In this document: piece by piece, positions 28,571 through 38,992 of the stretch
Numbering within the stretch: the stretch's first letter is position 1
How the letters are laid out: each line of letters starts with the position of its first letter
DNA from: Prado023 sp963700395
Lineage (GTDB): Bacteria > Actinomycetota > Actinomycetes > S36-B12 > CAIYMF01
Assembly: GCA_963700395.1 (NCBI GenBank)
Contig: CAVOXI010000001.1
Span: 248,001 to 312,000 of the forward strand
DNA: 64,000 nucleotides
Direction of reading: 5' to 3'
Program-made: the position numbers and the translations under genes
The notes under the pieces: generated by a model
What the model saw: only the letters and a program-made list of their open reading frames with translations
Told to the model about the DNA's origin: nothing
The model's database searches: none

Positions 28571-30527
28571 TCAGCTCGCGGGCTCGAGGTCGACGCCCAG
28601 CAGCGGGTCGCCTGAGGCGACGTGGCCCGTGGCCAGCACGTCCACCGAGGCGAAGGCCGCCGAGTTCGTCACGATGATCGGGGTCGTGGTCTCGTATCCC
28701 TGCGCCACGAGCCCGTCGAGGTCCGCGAGGATCAGCGGCGAGCCGACGCGCACCTGCTGGCCGTGGGCGACGAGGGTGTCGAAGTGCCGGCCGCCGAGGT
28801 GGACCGTGTCGATCCCGATGTGGATGAGGATGTCCACGCCGTCGGCGGAGGTGACCCGGACCGCGTGTCCGGCGCGGGCCAGGGACGTGACCGTGCCGTC
28901 GACGGGGGAGCGGAACACCCCGTTCGTGGGCCGGATCGCCACGCCGGTCCCCATCAGGCCGCGGGCGAAGACGGGATCGGGAACCTCGGACAGCGCCACG
29001 AGCTCGCCGGTGGTCGGCGCGGCGATCATGAGCGGTCCAGGCTCGCGCACCGGTGGGGCGTCCGGAGTCCCGACGGCCGGCTCAGCGGGCTCGGCGCCCA
29101 CCCGCGGTCGCGCCGACGGGCGCGGGCCGCGCGGACCCGCCGCCCCAGCGACCGTCCGCCTCGCGCGTGGTCGTGGCGGGCAGGTCGTCGAACCCGAGGA
29201 CCAGCGTCAGCACGAACGCGATCGCGACGGCGGAGGCGGTGCCGGTGAGCTGCAGCGCGAAGTTGCCGACGTGCATGTAGGCGGGCAGGGTGATCAGGCC
29301 CGGGAACACGAAGGAGTTCGCCGCCGAACCACCTGCCGCGGCGATCGCGCCCCCGACCATGCCCCCGATGCAGGCGTAGAGGAACGGCCTGCGCAGGCGC
29401 AGCGTGACGCCGTAGATGGCGGGCTCGGTCACTCCTGCCACGAAGGCGCTCACCGAGGCTGCCCCGGCCAGGGAGCGCATCTCGGCATTGCGCGTGCGGA
29501 TCATCACGGCCAGCGCTGCCGCACCTTGGGCCAGCACAGCAGCCACCAGCGGGCCGGTCAGCAGCGAGTGGCCCTGGACACTGAGGTCGTTGAGCATGAC
29601 GGGGACGAATCCCCAGTGGACGCCGAAGATCACGAACACCTGCCAGAGCCCACCCATGAGCGCGCCGGCCACCGCGGGGCTCAGCTGCCAGAGCCAGTCG
29701 ACTGCAGCCGACAGGGCCTCGCTCACGTAGCTCCCGACCGGCCCGAACAGGATCGCGGTGGCTGGCACGAGGACGGCCAGGCAGATCGTGGGGATCAGGA
29801 TCAGGTGCAGGCTCCGGGGCAGCCGCCTGCGCAGCGCGCGCTCCATCACCGACAGGAGGATCGCGGCGATCAGCGCGGGGAACACCGACTGGCCGTAGTC
29901 GATGACGACCACAGGCATGCCCAGGAAGGACGCGCGCGTGCCCACGGGCCCGATCTGGGTGAAGTTGGCGTGCAGCAGGGCCGCGGCGATCGCCCCGCCG
30001 ACGTAGGGGTTGGCCCCCAGCTTGATCGACGCGCTGATGCCCACGAGGACAGGCAGGAAGTAGAACACCGCGTTGCCGGCGGCCGCCCAGATCGCGTAGG
30101 TCGTGCTCTGCACGCTGATCAGGCCGAGCTCGACGGCGACCGCGAGGAACGTCTTGATCATGCTCGAACCCACCAGCGCCCACAGCAATGGCTGGAAGGT
30201 GCCGGTCAGCAGGTTGAAGGCGCGGTCCAGCCACGACATCGGGATCGGCGCCTCGTCGACGGACGCGCCGTCCCGAGCCGTGGAGACCAGCGACCGGACC
30301 TGGGTGTCCACCTGGCCCACGTGCTGGCCGACCACGACCTGGAACTGCCCGCCGCGCTCGACCGTGCTCATGACTCCGGGCAGGGAGCGGACCGCCTCGC
30401 GATCGACGGCGCCACGATCGGCAACGACCAGCCTCAGGCGGGTCGTGCAGTGCCCGACCGATCGGATGTTGGCCGGCCCCCCCACCCCGGCCACGATCCC
30501 CCCGGCCAGGGCGTCGATGTCGCTCAC
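28571..30527 (-). CDS. PTS sugar transporter EIIBCA, beta-glucoside type (second copy), one frame break
   Basis: A fused phosphotransferase permease of about 651 residues. EIIB: SVGHCTTRLRLVVADRG, with the phospho-acceptor Cys in GHCTTR. EIIC: ten or so helices, including ALLHANFTQIGPVG, VFVIFGVHWGFVPVMLNDL and GVTEPAIYGVTLRLRRPFLY. EIIA: VDILIHIGIDTVHLGGRHF, with the phospho-His in LIHIGIDT. An extra base near 29099, just between the EIIC linker and EIIA, splits the frame; correction gives 652 codons. The GTG start overlaps the antiterminator stop by 4 bp, so it is the distal gene of the operon. It takes up and phosphorylates a beta-glucoside or similar disaccharide. Confidence 0.88.
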
Positions 30528-31372
30528 GGGTCCCCGACGTCGCGGTGGCGCAACCGGTTGACATGCACCATGAGGTACAGCAGCTCCTCGGTCGGCAGCT
30601 CCACCTGGTAGCGCTGCTGCACGTAGGCGGCGATGGCCAGCGCGACCTCGTGTGCCTTCGGGTCCTTCGCGCGCACCATGTCGTAGAGCTGGGAGTCGGT
30701 CCCGACGAGCAGCTGCCCGTCCTCGATCCGCCGGACCGCGAACTTCACGTGCGTCATGAAGCGGGCGTAGGCCACGGAGTCGGGCTCCAGCGGCACGCCG
30801 AGCTGGTTGCGGACGATGCCCGACGATGTCCTGGATGGTCGTCGTGGTGCTCACGACCGTCGACATGTCGCCGTTCAGCTCGGCGTTGACCAGGTGCATC
30901 GTGAGGAACCCGGCCTCGTCGATGGGCATGATCACGCCCGTGGCCGCGCGGATCATCTCGAGCATCTCCAGGGCGGCGGTGAACTCGCGGCGGTAGGTGC
31001 TCTTCAGCTCCCAGAGCATCGCGTGCTCGAGGCGCTGACCGGACGCCAGCCGCTGGATGCGCGAACTGGATGTGGTCGGCGATCGCCAGCTGCATGGCGC
31101 TGGTCAGGTTCAGGTCGAGGGTGGCCTTGAGATGGTCGGCGATGTCGTTGGAGAGGGCCAGGATCTCGTAGGGGATCTCGGCGATGACGCTGGTGAAGCC
31201 CTCGGCGGACCGGTCGTCGTCGAGGACGAACCTGCGTTCGACCCGTGCCGGGTCGTAGGTGCCGCCCGGATCGCTGCTGGTACCCGAGGCCCCGACCCGT
31301 GAGGATCACCTCGCGGTCGTCCTCGAGCACGCTGATGACGTTGTTGTTGATCACCCGGTTGACCCGGAGCAC
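30524..31372 (-). CDS. BglG/LicT family transcriptional antiterminator, three frame breaks
   Basis: An RNA-binding antiterminator of about 281 residues. The N-terminal CAT domain is intact (RVINNNVISVLEDDREVIL, then TGRGLGYQQRSG). PRD1 contains AIADHIQFA and IMPIDEAGFLTMHLVNAEL; PRD2 contains TDSQLYDMV and ELLYLMVHVNRLRHRDVG. The conserved PRD histidines phosphorylated by HPr and EIIB are in these strings. Extra bases near 31266, 31062 and 30821 break the frame; removal gives exactly 282 codons. The GTG start has a GAGGAGG Shine-Dalgarno. It would bind the RAT element at 36034-36061 and prevent termination when beta-glucosides are taken up. Confidence 0.88.
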
Positions 31373-31496
31373 GCCATCACCTCCTCGGGAGCCATTCTGC
31401 GCGCGGCGGCGATCGGACGATAGTGGGTCGGCGGTGCGCCGGGACCCGGAACACGCGCCCGGGCGCTGCGGCCTCCAGCTCGTCGCGAGCCATGGC

Positions 31497-32335
31497 TCAG
31501 ATCAGGCCGTACTTCGTGAAGCTCGTGAGGATCCCGTCCTCGTCGGGGCTGCCCGTGATGTCGTCGGCGACGTCCTTGACCTTCTGGTGGGCGTTGCCCA
31601 TCGCCACGCCGATGTGGACGTACTCCAGCATCTCGAGGTCGTTGTGGCCGTCGCCGTAGGCCATCGTGTCCTCGACGGTGATGCCCAGGTGCTCCAACAG
31701 GGTCTCGATGGCCCCGGCCTTGTGGATGCCGGCGATGGACAGCTCGCCGCTGTTGGGCTCGAACTGGGGGACGGTCGCCGGGATGACGGTGAACGTGTCG
31801 GCGAACTCGGCCCGGATCACCTCGAAAGGACGTGTCGGAGCCGAGGAACGAGATCTTGTTGATGTCCTCGCGCGCCGGGTCCTCACCGACGACCACGTGG
31901 TCGATGAAGGGGCCGAATCCGCGCTCCAGCTCGGCGAGGACGTTCTCGTCGGTGACGCCGCCGTAGAGCATCTGGCGCAGCTGGGCCTTGATCCCGGCGC
32001 TGCCGTAGAGCCCGGAGTTGGCCTCGAGGAAGTAGTTGATCCCACGCGCGTCGAAGAAGGCCACGACCCGGCGGACCTGGTCGACCGGCACGTTCTGGTG
32101 GGTCAGCACCTCGCCCGTCGACCTCGACGTACCCACCGGCCGCGGCGATCACTCCGTCGAAGCCGATGTCCATGATCTCCGGCCAGATCTCGGACAGGGA
32201 CCGACCCGTGCACAGGAACATGAGGTGCCCATTGGCCCGGGCCTGCTGGACCGCCGTCCGGGCGGTCGCGGGCACCAGCCCCGTCTCGTTGAGCAGGGTT
32301 CCGTCGATGTCGAGGAAGACGGCCTTGCGAGTCAT
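31497..32335 (-). CDS. Cof-type HAD phosphatase, two frame breaks
   Basis: A haloacid dehalogenase-like hydrolase of class IIB, about 278 residues. Motif I is KAVFLDIDGTLL, motif II is FLCTGRSLSEI, the lysine is in GIHKAGAIETLLEHLGI, and motif IV is TMAYGDGHNDLEMLEYVHI followed by GVAMGNAHQKVKDVAD, the standard Cof ending. An extra base near 32115 and one near 31827 break the frame; 839 minus 2 gives 279 codons. It lies between the glucosidase and the antiterminator in the operon and probably dephosphorylates a sugar phosphate, for example to relieve sugar-phosphate stress. Confidence 0.85.
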
Positions 32336-32396
32336 CGGTGGGTCCTTCCAGGGGCGAGGTCGAGCGCAGGGACAGGGGTGCCGGGCGCAGCCTGAT

Positions 32397-32450
32397 CATG
32401 ATCCGTGCAGGTCGGGCGGCCACGCGGCCGCGCAACCCGCACGGATCATG
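32397..32450 (-). terminator. Intra-operon stem-loop between glucosidase and HAD genes
   Basis: Arms CATGATCCGTGC (32397-32408) and GCACGGATCATG (32439-32450) pair perfectly; the 30-nt interior is itself partly self-complementary (GCGGCC/GGCCGC). It could be an attenuating terminator or an mRNA processing and stability element that sets the ratio of glucosidase to downstream products. Confidence 0.5.
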
Positions 32451-32470
32451 GCCCGGGCGTCGGGAGAGCG

Positions 32471-33903
32471 TCAGGACTTGGTCCACCAGGCTGGCGCCGT
32501 TGGTCGCGATGACCTCCTCGTACCAGTCGAAGGACTTCTTCTTGTAGCGGTCGAGGGTGCCGGTGCCGTCGTCGTTGCGGTCGACGTAGATGAACCCGTA
32601 CCGCTTGGACAGCTGCGCGGTGCTGGCTGCCACGAGGTCGATGGGACCCCACGTGGTGTAGCCCCAGAGCTCGACACCGTCGGCGAGGGCCTCGCCGACC
32701 TGGACGAGGTGGTCGTTCAGGTAGGCGATCCGGTAGTCGTCGAGGACGGTCTTGACGCCGTCGACCTCGACGAGCTCGTCCTTGGCCCCGAGGCCGTTCT
32801 CGACGATGAACAGCGGCTTCTGCCAGCGGTCCCAGAACTGGTTGAGCACGATCCGCAGGCCCTGCGGGTCGATCTGCCAGCCCCACTCGGAGGCCGGCAG
32901 GGTGGGGTTCGGAACCCCGCCCATGATGTTGCCCTCGCCGTGGGCCTTCTTCGCGGGGTCGGCGGTCTCGCAGATGCTCATGTAGTAGCGAGAACGACAC
33001 GAAGTCCACCGTGTTGGTCAGGAGCTCGCGGTCCTCGTCGGTGATGTCCAGCTCGATGCCGTTCTCCCGGAAGAAGCGCAGGGCGTAGCCGGGGTAGGCG
33101 CCGCGGGTGTGGACGTCGCCGAACATCAGGTTGGCGTGGTCGGCGTGCATGACGGCGACGACGTCGTCGGGGTTGGGGCTCAGCGGGTAGATCGGCATCG
33201 AGATGACCATGCAGCCGACCTTCGCCGTCGGGCATCATCTCGTGGGCGATCTTCGTGGCCAGGGCGGAGGCGACCAGCTCGTGGTGGATCGCCTGGTACA
33301 GGTCGGTCGTGGACAGCTCTTCCTTCGGGGTGTTGATCCCGCCGCTGCCGAACGGGATGTGCAGCACGGAGTTGATCTCGTTGAAGGTCAGCCAGTACTT
33401 CACCTTGGACCCGTAGCGGTCGAACAGGACGCGGACGTAGCGCTCGTAGAAGCCGATCAGGTCGCGGCTGACCCAGCCGTCGTACTTCTCGGCCAGGTGC
33501 AGCGGGGTCTCGTAGTGGCTGATGGTGACCAGCGGCTCGATGCCGTGCTTGGCGCACTCGTCGAACACCCGGTCGTAGAAGGCCAGGCCCTCCTCGTTGG
33601 GCTCGAGCTCGTCGCCGTTGGGGAAGATCCGCGACCAGGCGATGGACAGCCGGAAGACCGAGAAGCCCATCTCGGCGAACAGGGCGATGTCCTCGGCGTA
33701 CCGGTGGTAGAAGTCGATGCCCTCGAGCTTGAGGTTGTCCGGCGTCGGCCCGGCGACCCTCGGGTTCATGATCCCCTGGGGTGTCACGTCCTGGATGGAC
33801 AGGCCCTTGCCGCCCTCGTCGTAGGCGCCCTCGAGCTGGTTGGCGGCGGTGGCCCCGCCCCAGAGGAAGCCCTTGGGGAATGGGGTGGCGGTGTGCGTGT
33901 CAT
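32471..33903 (-). CDS. bglA: 6-phospho-beta-glucosidase (GH1), four frame breaks
   Basis: A family 1 glycosidase that hydrolyses the phosphorylated beta-glucoside delivered by the PTS. FPKGFLWGGATAANQLEGAY is the GH1 start; the acid/base Glu is in LTFNEINSVLH and the nucleophile in FIVENGLGAKDEL. The C-terminal KRYGFIYVDRNDDG and YKKKSFDWYEEVI carry the Lys/Tyr that bind the 6-phosphate, separating it from plain beta-glucosidases. Extra bases near 33226, 32988 and 32483 and one missing base just after the ATG (about 33897) break the frame; the corrected length is exactly 477 codons, ending ASLVTKS. Confidence 0.88.
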
Positions 33904-33964
33904 GGTGGTGTCTCGCTCTCTGTGTGGTGGATGGGTCTGGGTGACGGGTGCGACACGGGTGGGG

Positions 33965-34005
33965 GGGTGGGCCGGCCGGGATCGTCTCCGGCAGCCGGCC
34001 CACCC
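33965..34005 (-). terminator. Intra-operon stem-loop between PTS and glucosidase genes
   Basis: GGGTGGGCCGGC (33965-33976) and GCCGGCCCACCC (33994-34005) form a perfect 12-bp GC-rich stem with a 17-nt loop, 10 bp after the PTS stop. It has no T-run. It is probably a stability element or partial terminator reducing expression of later genes. Confidence 0.5.
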
Positions 34006-34014
34006 CGGTCTGGG

Positions 34015-35920
34015 TCAGTTGACGACGTCGAGCACGAGCTCGCGGGCGCTGACCTCGCCCTCGGCGATCGGGACCACTGCGGCGTAGTCACCGGAGTTGG
34101 TCACGACCATGATCACCATCGGGTTGTAGCCGGCGGCCGTGACGGCGTCGACGTCGAACTCGGCGAGCAGCTGGCCGTCGTCGACCCGCTGGCCCTTGGC
34201 CACCTTCGGGGTGAAGTGCTTGCCCTCGAGCTTGACCGTGTCGATCCCGACGTGGATCAGGACCTCCATGCCGTTGTCGGCGGTGATGCCGTAGGCGTGC
34301 GGCATCTGCGCGGTGACGGTGCCGGTGACCGGGGAGTACACCTTGCCCTCGGTGGGCAGGACGGCCAGGCCGTTGCCCATCGCCCCGGAGGAGAACACCG
34401 GGTCCGGGACCGCGGCCAGCGGCACGACCGTGCCGGCGACCGGGGCGGTGATGGCGGCGGCCTCGGAGGCCACGACGCCCTCATCGGCGGCGGCCTCAGG
34501 CCCGGCGACGTGCTTGGTCTCGGGGATGTCCTTGAAGCCCAGGACCATGGTCAGGACGAACGCGATCGCGATCGCCACGGCCACGCCGATCACGAACATG
34601 GTGAAGTTGCCGGGTCCGTCGATCGCCGCGGTCATGGTGATCGCACCGGGCAGGACGAAGCCGACTGGGGCCGAGCCGGCGCCGCCGATGATCGCGCCAC
34701 CGACGGCACCACCGATGCAGGCGTAGATGAACGGCTTCTTCGAGCCGCAGCGTCACGCCGTAGATCGCGGGCTCGGTGATGCCGGCCAGGAACGCCGAGA
34801 TCGTGGCCGGGCCGGCGACCTCCTTGAGCTCCTTGTTGCGGGTCTTGAGCCACACCGCGGCAGCGGCACCGGACTGGGCCAGGACGGCGGCGAACAGCGG
34901 GCCGGCGATGCAGCGAGTAGCCGTTGACCGACAGGTCCTGGACGATGACCGGGACGAAGCCCCAGTGGATGCCGAAGATGACGAACACCTGCCAGAACGC
35001 GCCCATGATGGCGCCACCGACGGCCGGGGACAGGTTCCACACCGAGTTGATGGCGTCGGACATCGTCGTGCCGACCCAGTCGGCGATCGGGCCGATCACG
35101 ATGAAGGTCAGCGGGACGATGATCGCGATCGGTGAGCATCGGGACCACGAAGTTGCGGAAGGTCTCCGGGATGCCGCGGTTGAGCGACCTTCTCCAGCTT
35201 GGACTGGGCGTACACCGCCAGGATGGTCGGGATGACCCCGGACAGGTAGCTGATCATGATCACCGGGATGCCGAAGAAGGTCAGCTCGCCGCCGGAGGCG
35301 GCGTAGCCGCTCAAGCGTGGTGGTGACCCCGTCGGCGCCGGGGATCACCGCGATCGTCGCGGAGTAGATCAGCGCCCCGGCGATGGCCACCGAGGTGTAG
35401 AGGTTGGCGCCGAACTTCTTGGCCGCGGTGATCGCCAGCAGGATCGGCAGGAACTGGAACATCGCGTCCGCGGCCGAGAACAGGATCGCGTAGCTGGCGC
35501 CGTGGCTGCCCAGTCCGGCCAGATCTTCACCGCCACGGCCAGGAACGCCTTGATCAGGCCGGTGCCGGCCAGCACCCACAGGAACGGGGTGAAGATCGAG
35601 GTGATCAGGTCGATCGCCTTGCCCAGGAACCCGCCCTGCGCGCCACCCTCGGCGCTGGTCGAGATGCTGGTGCTGTTCGCGATCGACTCGTACACGTTGG
35701 ACACCGTGTTGCCGATCACGACCTGGAACTGGCCGCCGGCCTCGACCACCGTGATGACACCCTTGGTGTTCTCCACGGCCGCCTTGTCGACCTTGTCGCG
35801 GTCCTTGATCTGGAAGCGCAGCCGGGTCGCGCAGTGCGTCACCGCCGCCACGTTGTGCTCGCCGCCGACACCCCGCAGGATCTCCTCGGCGAGCAGGTCG
35901 TACTTCGTCGCTGTTGCCAC
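34015..35920 (-). CDS. PTS beta-glucoside transporter EIIBCA, six frame breaks
   Basis: A fused EIIB-EIIC-EIIA permease of about 633 residues. EIIB: VGGEHNVAAVTHCATRLRFQ (phospho-Cys). EIIC: PFLWVLAGTGLIKAFLAVAV, FFGIPVIMISYLSGVIPTIL, VFVIFGIHWGFVPVIVQDL, GITEPAIYGVTLRL. EIIA: MEVLIHVGIDTVKLEGKHF with the phospho-His. A base is missing near 35515, and extra bases lie near 35312, 35185, 35130, 34910 and 34741; the net corrected length is exactly 634 codons. It is the first gene of the operon. The leader upstream has a RAT/terminator, so synthesis should depend on the LicT-like protein. The start is preceded by AAGGAG. Confidence 0.88.
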
Positions 35921-35975
35921 GATTTACTCCTTCGAATTCTCGGTTGGGCGGGTCCGCGAGCCGATTTTGGGCAAC

Positions 35976-36039
35976 AAAAAAACCTGAACATTGACGCGTT
36001 GTGCTCCGAAGAACGACAACTCATCAAAGTTCAGGTTTT
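35976..36039 (-). terminator. Rho-independent terminator in the PTS leader
   Basis: On the minus strand, AAAACCTGAAC (36039-36029) pairs with GTTCAGGTTTT (35989-35979) around a 39-nt loop, and the second arm runs straight into a run of seven T (35982-35976). This is an intrinsic terminator 56 bp before the PTS start. Its first arm overlaps the RAT element, so the two folds exclude each other. Confidence 0.85.
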
Positions 36040-36061
36040 GCCTGCTGCGCAGTAACAACCC
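36034..36061 (-). promoter_or_regulatory. RAT (ribonucleic antiterminator) site for a BglG/LicT protein
   Basis: Read on the minus strand the site is GGGTTGTTACTGCGCA followed by GCAGGCAAAACC. This matches the known bgl/lic RAT pattern (GGnTTGTTACTG, short loop, GCAGGCAAAACC) almost base for base. RAT folding, stabilised by the bound antiterminator, blocks the overlapping terminator. The cognate protein is encoded three genes downstream in the same operon (30.5-31.4 kb). Confidence 0.9.
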
Positions 36062-36189
36062 TAGACTTCGCGGGTCGCTGAGCGACCTGTCATAGAAGGT
36101 AGCCGCATTGCTGCGGCGATGTCAACGGGCTGCGTCGAACTCCTCACGAACCAGTACCTCCGAGGGTCGGGCTCGTGGCGGACGGAGTG
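36062..36189 (-). promoter_or_regulatory. Promoter region of the beta-glucoside operon
   Basis: This 128-bp gap between the gabT stop and the RAT must hold the operon promoter. I see a small hairpin GGTCGCT-C-AGCGACC (minus strand, about 36074-36089) and AT-richer stretches (CTACCTTCTATGACAG), but no convincing -35/-10 pair. Confidence 0.3.
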
Positions 36190-37542
36190 CTACCCGAGTG
36201 CGTCGAAGGCCTGCTCGATGACCGTGAGGGCCTCGTCGAGCAGGTGCTCGGGGATGCTCAGCGGGGGCAGGAAGCGCAGCACGTTGCCGTAGGTGCCGGC
36301 CGTCAGCACCACCACACCTGCCGCATGGCATGCCCTGGCGATGGCAGCCGTCGATGCGGGGTCGGCCTCGTTCGTCCCGGGCGCGACGATCTCGACGGCG
36401 ATCATCGCACCGCGGCCGCGGACGTCGCCGATGCGCCCGGAGCGCTCGGCAAGGGCCTCGAGGCGGGGAACCATGAGCTCGCCGATGCGGCGTGCGGCGG
36501 CACTCAGGTCACCGTCGCGCATCTCCTGGATCGACCCCAGTGCGGCCGCGCAGGCCACGGGGTTGCCGCCGTAGGTGCCTCCGAGCCCGCCGACATGGAC
36601 GGCGTCCATGATCTCGGCGCGACCTGTCACACCGGCCAGGGGCAGCCCGCCGGCGATCCCCTTGGCGGTGGTGATCAGGTCCGGGACGACGCCCTCGTGG
36701 TCGCAGGCGAACCAGTCACCGGTGCGGCAGAAGCCGGTCTGGATCTCGTCGGCCACGAACACGATCCCGTTGGCGCGCGCGAACTCGACCAGCTCGGGCA
36801 GGAAGCCCTCAGCCGGGACGATGAAGCCGCCCTCACCGGCAATCGGCTCGATGATGATCGCGGCCACGTTGTCCGCGCCGATCTCCTTGTCGATCCGGCT
36901 GATGGCCGTGGCTGCTGCCTCCGCGCCGGTCAGCCCGTCGCGGAACGGGTAGCTCAGCGGGACCCGGTAGATCTCGGGGGCGAACGGGCCGAACGACTGC
37001 TTGTAGGGCATGTTCTTGGCCGTCATGCCCATCGTCAGGTTGGTGCGTCCGTGGTACCCGTGCTCGAAGACGACGATCGCCTGGCGGTGGGTGTAGGCAC
37101 GCGCGATCTTCACGGCGTTCTCCACGGCCTCGGCCCCGGAGTTGAACAGCGCCGAGCGCTTCACGTGGTCGCCGGGGGTGAGCTCGTTGAGCGCCTCGCA
37201 GACCGCGACGTAGGACTCGTAGGGCGTCACCATGAAGCAGGTGTGCGTGAACTCCGCCACCTGGCGCTGCACGTTCTCGACCACTGCCGGGGCGGAGTTG
37301 CCCACGGTGGTCACCGCGATCCCGGAGCCCATGTCGATCAGGGAGTTGCCGTCCACGTCGATCAGCACGCCCCCGCCGGCGGCCACGATGTACACCGGCA
37401 GCGTGCCGCCGACGCCCGCGGACACGGCCTTGGTGCGTCGAGCCTGCAGCTCGATGCTCCGCGGCCCGGGGATGGCCGTGACCAGCCGGCGCTCCTGGGG
37501 GAGGGTGGGTCCCCCGGTGGTCATGGCGACGTCGAGACTCAT
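36190..37542 (-). CDS. gabT: 4-aminobutyrate aminotransferase
   Basis: 450 residues, intact, class III PLP enzyme that converts GABA and 2-oxoglutarate to succinate semialdehyde and glutamate. SALFNSGAEAVENAVKIAR (phosphate loop), FEHGYHGRTNLTMGMTAK, IIIEPIAGEGGFIVPAEGF, FVADEIQTGFCRTGDWFA and the PLP lysine in ITTAKGIAGGLPLAGVTG are all GabT-like. It would take the GABA made by the aminobutyraldehyde dehydrogenases at 8-14 kb. No succinate-semialdehyde dehydrogenase is recognisable beside it; one of the two ALDHs may serve, or the gene may lie elsewhere. It lies 82 bp after the CoA-transferase stop on the same strand. Confidence 0.88.
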   Translation of the reverse strand: MSLDVAMTTGGPTLPQERRLVTAIPGPRSIELQARRTKAVSAGVGGTLPVYIVAAGGGVLIDVDGNSLIDMGSGIAVTTVGNSAPAVVENVQRQVAEFTHTCFMVTPYESYVAVCEALNELTPGDHVKRSALFNSGAEAVENAVKIARAYTHRQAIVVFEHGYHGRTNLTMGMTAKNMPYKQSFGPFAPEIYRVPLSYPFRDGLTGAEAAATAISRIDKEIGADNVAAIIIEPIAGEGGFIVPAEGFLPELVEFARANGIVFVADEIQTGFCRTGDWFACDHEGVVPDLITTAKGIAGGLPLAGVTGRAEIMDAVHVGGLGGTYGGNPVACAAALGSIQEMRDGDLSAAARRIGELMVPRLEALAERSGRIGDVRGRGAMIAVEIVAPGTNEADPASTAAIARACHAAGVVVLTAGTYGNVLRFLPPLSIPEHLLDEALTVIEQAFDALG

Positions 37543-37624
37543 CTGGTTCTCCCTGGGTGGACGTGGGCGTGGGTCCGTGAACAGGGTACGCGGTACGGGG
37601 CACAGACACCTGACGCCCGAGTGG

Positions 37625-38921
37625 TCACCTCGCGTGCAGGCGGGCGAGGTCGTCGACCAGCTGCTCGCGGAAGTCCGGGTGTGCGATCGCGATCAGCGCA
37701 ACCGCACGCTGGCGCGCCGAGAGCCCGCGAAGTCGGGCGACCCCGTACTCCGTCACGACGTAGTCCACATCGTTCTTCCCGGTCGTGACGTGGGTGCCGG
37801 GGGCGAGGGTCGGCCACGATCCTCGACACGGAGCCACCGCGGGCGGTCGAGGGCACGACCATGATCGCCTTCCCGCCCTTCGAGCGGTTCGCAGCCCGGA
37901 CGAAGTCCACCTGCCCACCCGTGCCGGAGTACGGCAGGTGGCCGAGGGTCTCCGAGCCGCACTGCCCGATCAGGTCGACCGCGAGGGTGCCGTTGATCGA
38001 GTGCAGGTTGTCGTTCTGGCCGGCGAGGAACGGGTCGTTGGTGACGTCCACCGGGTGGATCTCGAGAGCCGGGTTGCGATGCATGTACTCGTACAGGCGG
38101 TGTGATCCCAGGGCGAACGTCGCCATCATCCTGCCGCGGTGGAGGTTCTTGCGGGCGTTGGTGATGACTCCCGACTCCAGCAGGGACAGGATGCCGTCGC
38201 CGAACATCTCGGTGTGCACGCCGAGGTCGTTCTTCTCGCCGAGCTGCTGCACGACGGCGTCCGGGATGGCGCCGATGCCGATCTGCAGCGTCGCGCCGTC
38301 CGGGATCAGCTCGGCGACGAACCGCCCGATCCCGAGCTCGACCGGACCGAGCGGCGGATGTGGCAGCTCGACGAGCGGGTCCGTGCTCTCGACCAGGGCG
38401 GCGACCTGCGAGATGTGCACGTGGCAGTCGCCGAAGCAGAACGGCACCTGCGGGTTCACCTCCAGGACCACCGCCCGGGCCCGTTCGATGGCAGCCATGG
38501 TGTAGTCGGCCGACAGCCCGAGCGAGAAGTACCCGTGCTCGTCCATCGACGAGGCGCGCGCGAACACCACGTCGCAGGGCAGCAGGCCCCGGCGGAGCAG
38601 CTCCGGGATCTCGGAGAAGTGCGCGGGGCAGTAGTCCACCCACCCGTCGGCTGCACCCGCTCGGCTCGTCCCGCCCAGGAAGGCCGTGCTGTGCCGGACG
38701 TGCTCGGTGGTCTCGGGATCGAAGTACCCGGCCTTCACCAGGGGCAGGAGCTGGAACACCGTGACCCCATGGACCTCACGACGCCGGTCCGAGAGCGCGT
38801 GCAGCAGGGCCGGCGCCTCGCCCGCCCCGATCGGGAGCACGACGGTGTCGCCGTCGCGCACCAGTGCCGCCGCCTCCGGCGGATCCATCCGCCGCTGGTC
38901 GTACTCCGCCCTCACCGACAT
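37625..38921 (-). CDS. Acetyl-CoA hydrolase/transferase (4-hydroxybutyrate CoA-transferase-like), one frame break
   Basis: A CoA-transferase of the Cat1/AbfT family, about 431 residues. Visible are GDTVVLPIGAGEAPALLHAL, LQIGIGAIPDAVVQQLGEKN, LGVHTEMFGDGILSLLESG, INGTLAVDLIGQCGSETLG and YSGTGGQVDFVRAANRSKGG, the last holding the usual C-terminal CoA-binding loop. One extra base near 37811 moves the final third into another frame; removing it restores TLAPGTHVTTGKNDVDYVVT and exactly 432 codons. It lies between gabT and the large PEPCK-like gene on one strand. It may move CoA between acetyl-CoA and a short acid such as succinate or 4-hydroxybutyrate; the acceptor is inferred. Confidence 0.82.
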
Positions 38922-38992
38922 GTCGCCTCCGCTGTGCTGGGTCGGGCACACAGTACTTGCGGTGACGGTCGGTCTCCTGTTGCTCGGGCAGG

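Noticed and set aside
27333..30611. A single 1,092-residue fusion of the saccharopine-DH-like protein with a following domain
   Set aside because: The extension past 28554 is antisense to the PTS gene. Removing one base near 28506 gives a natural stop and C-terminus.
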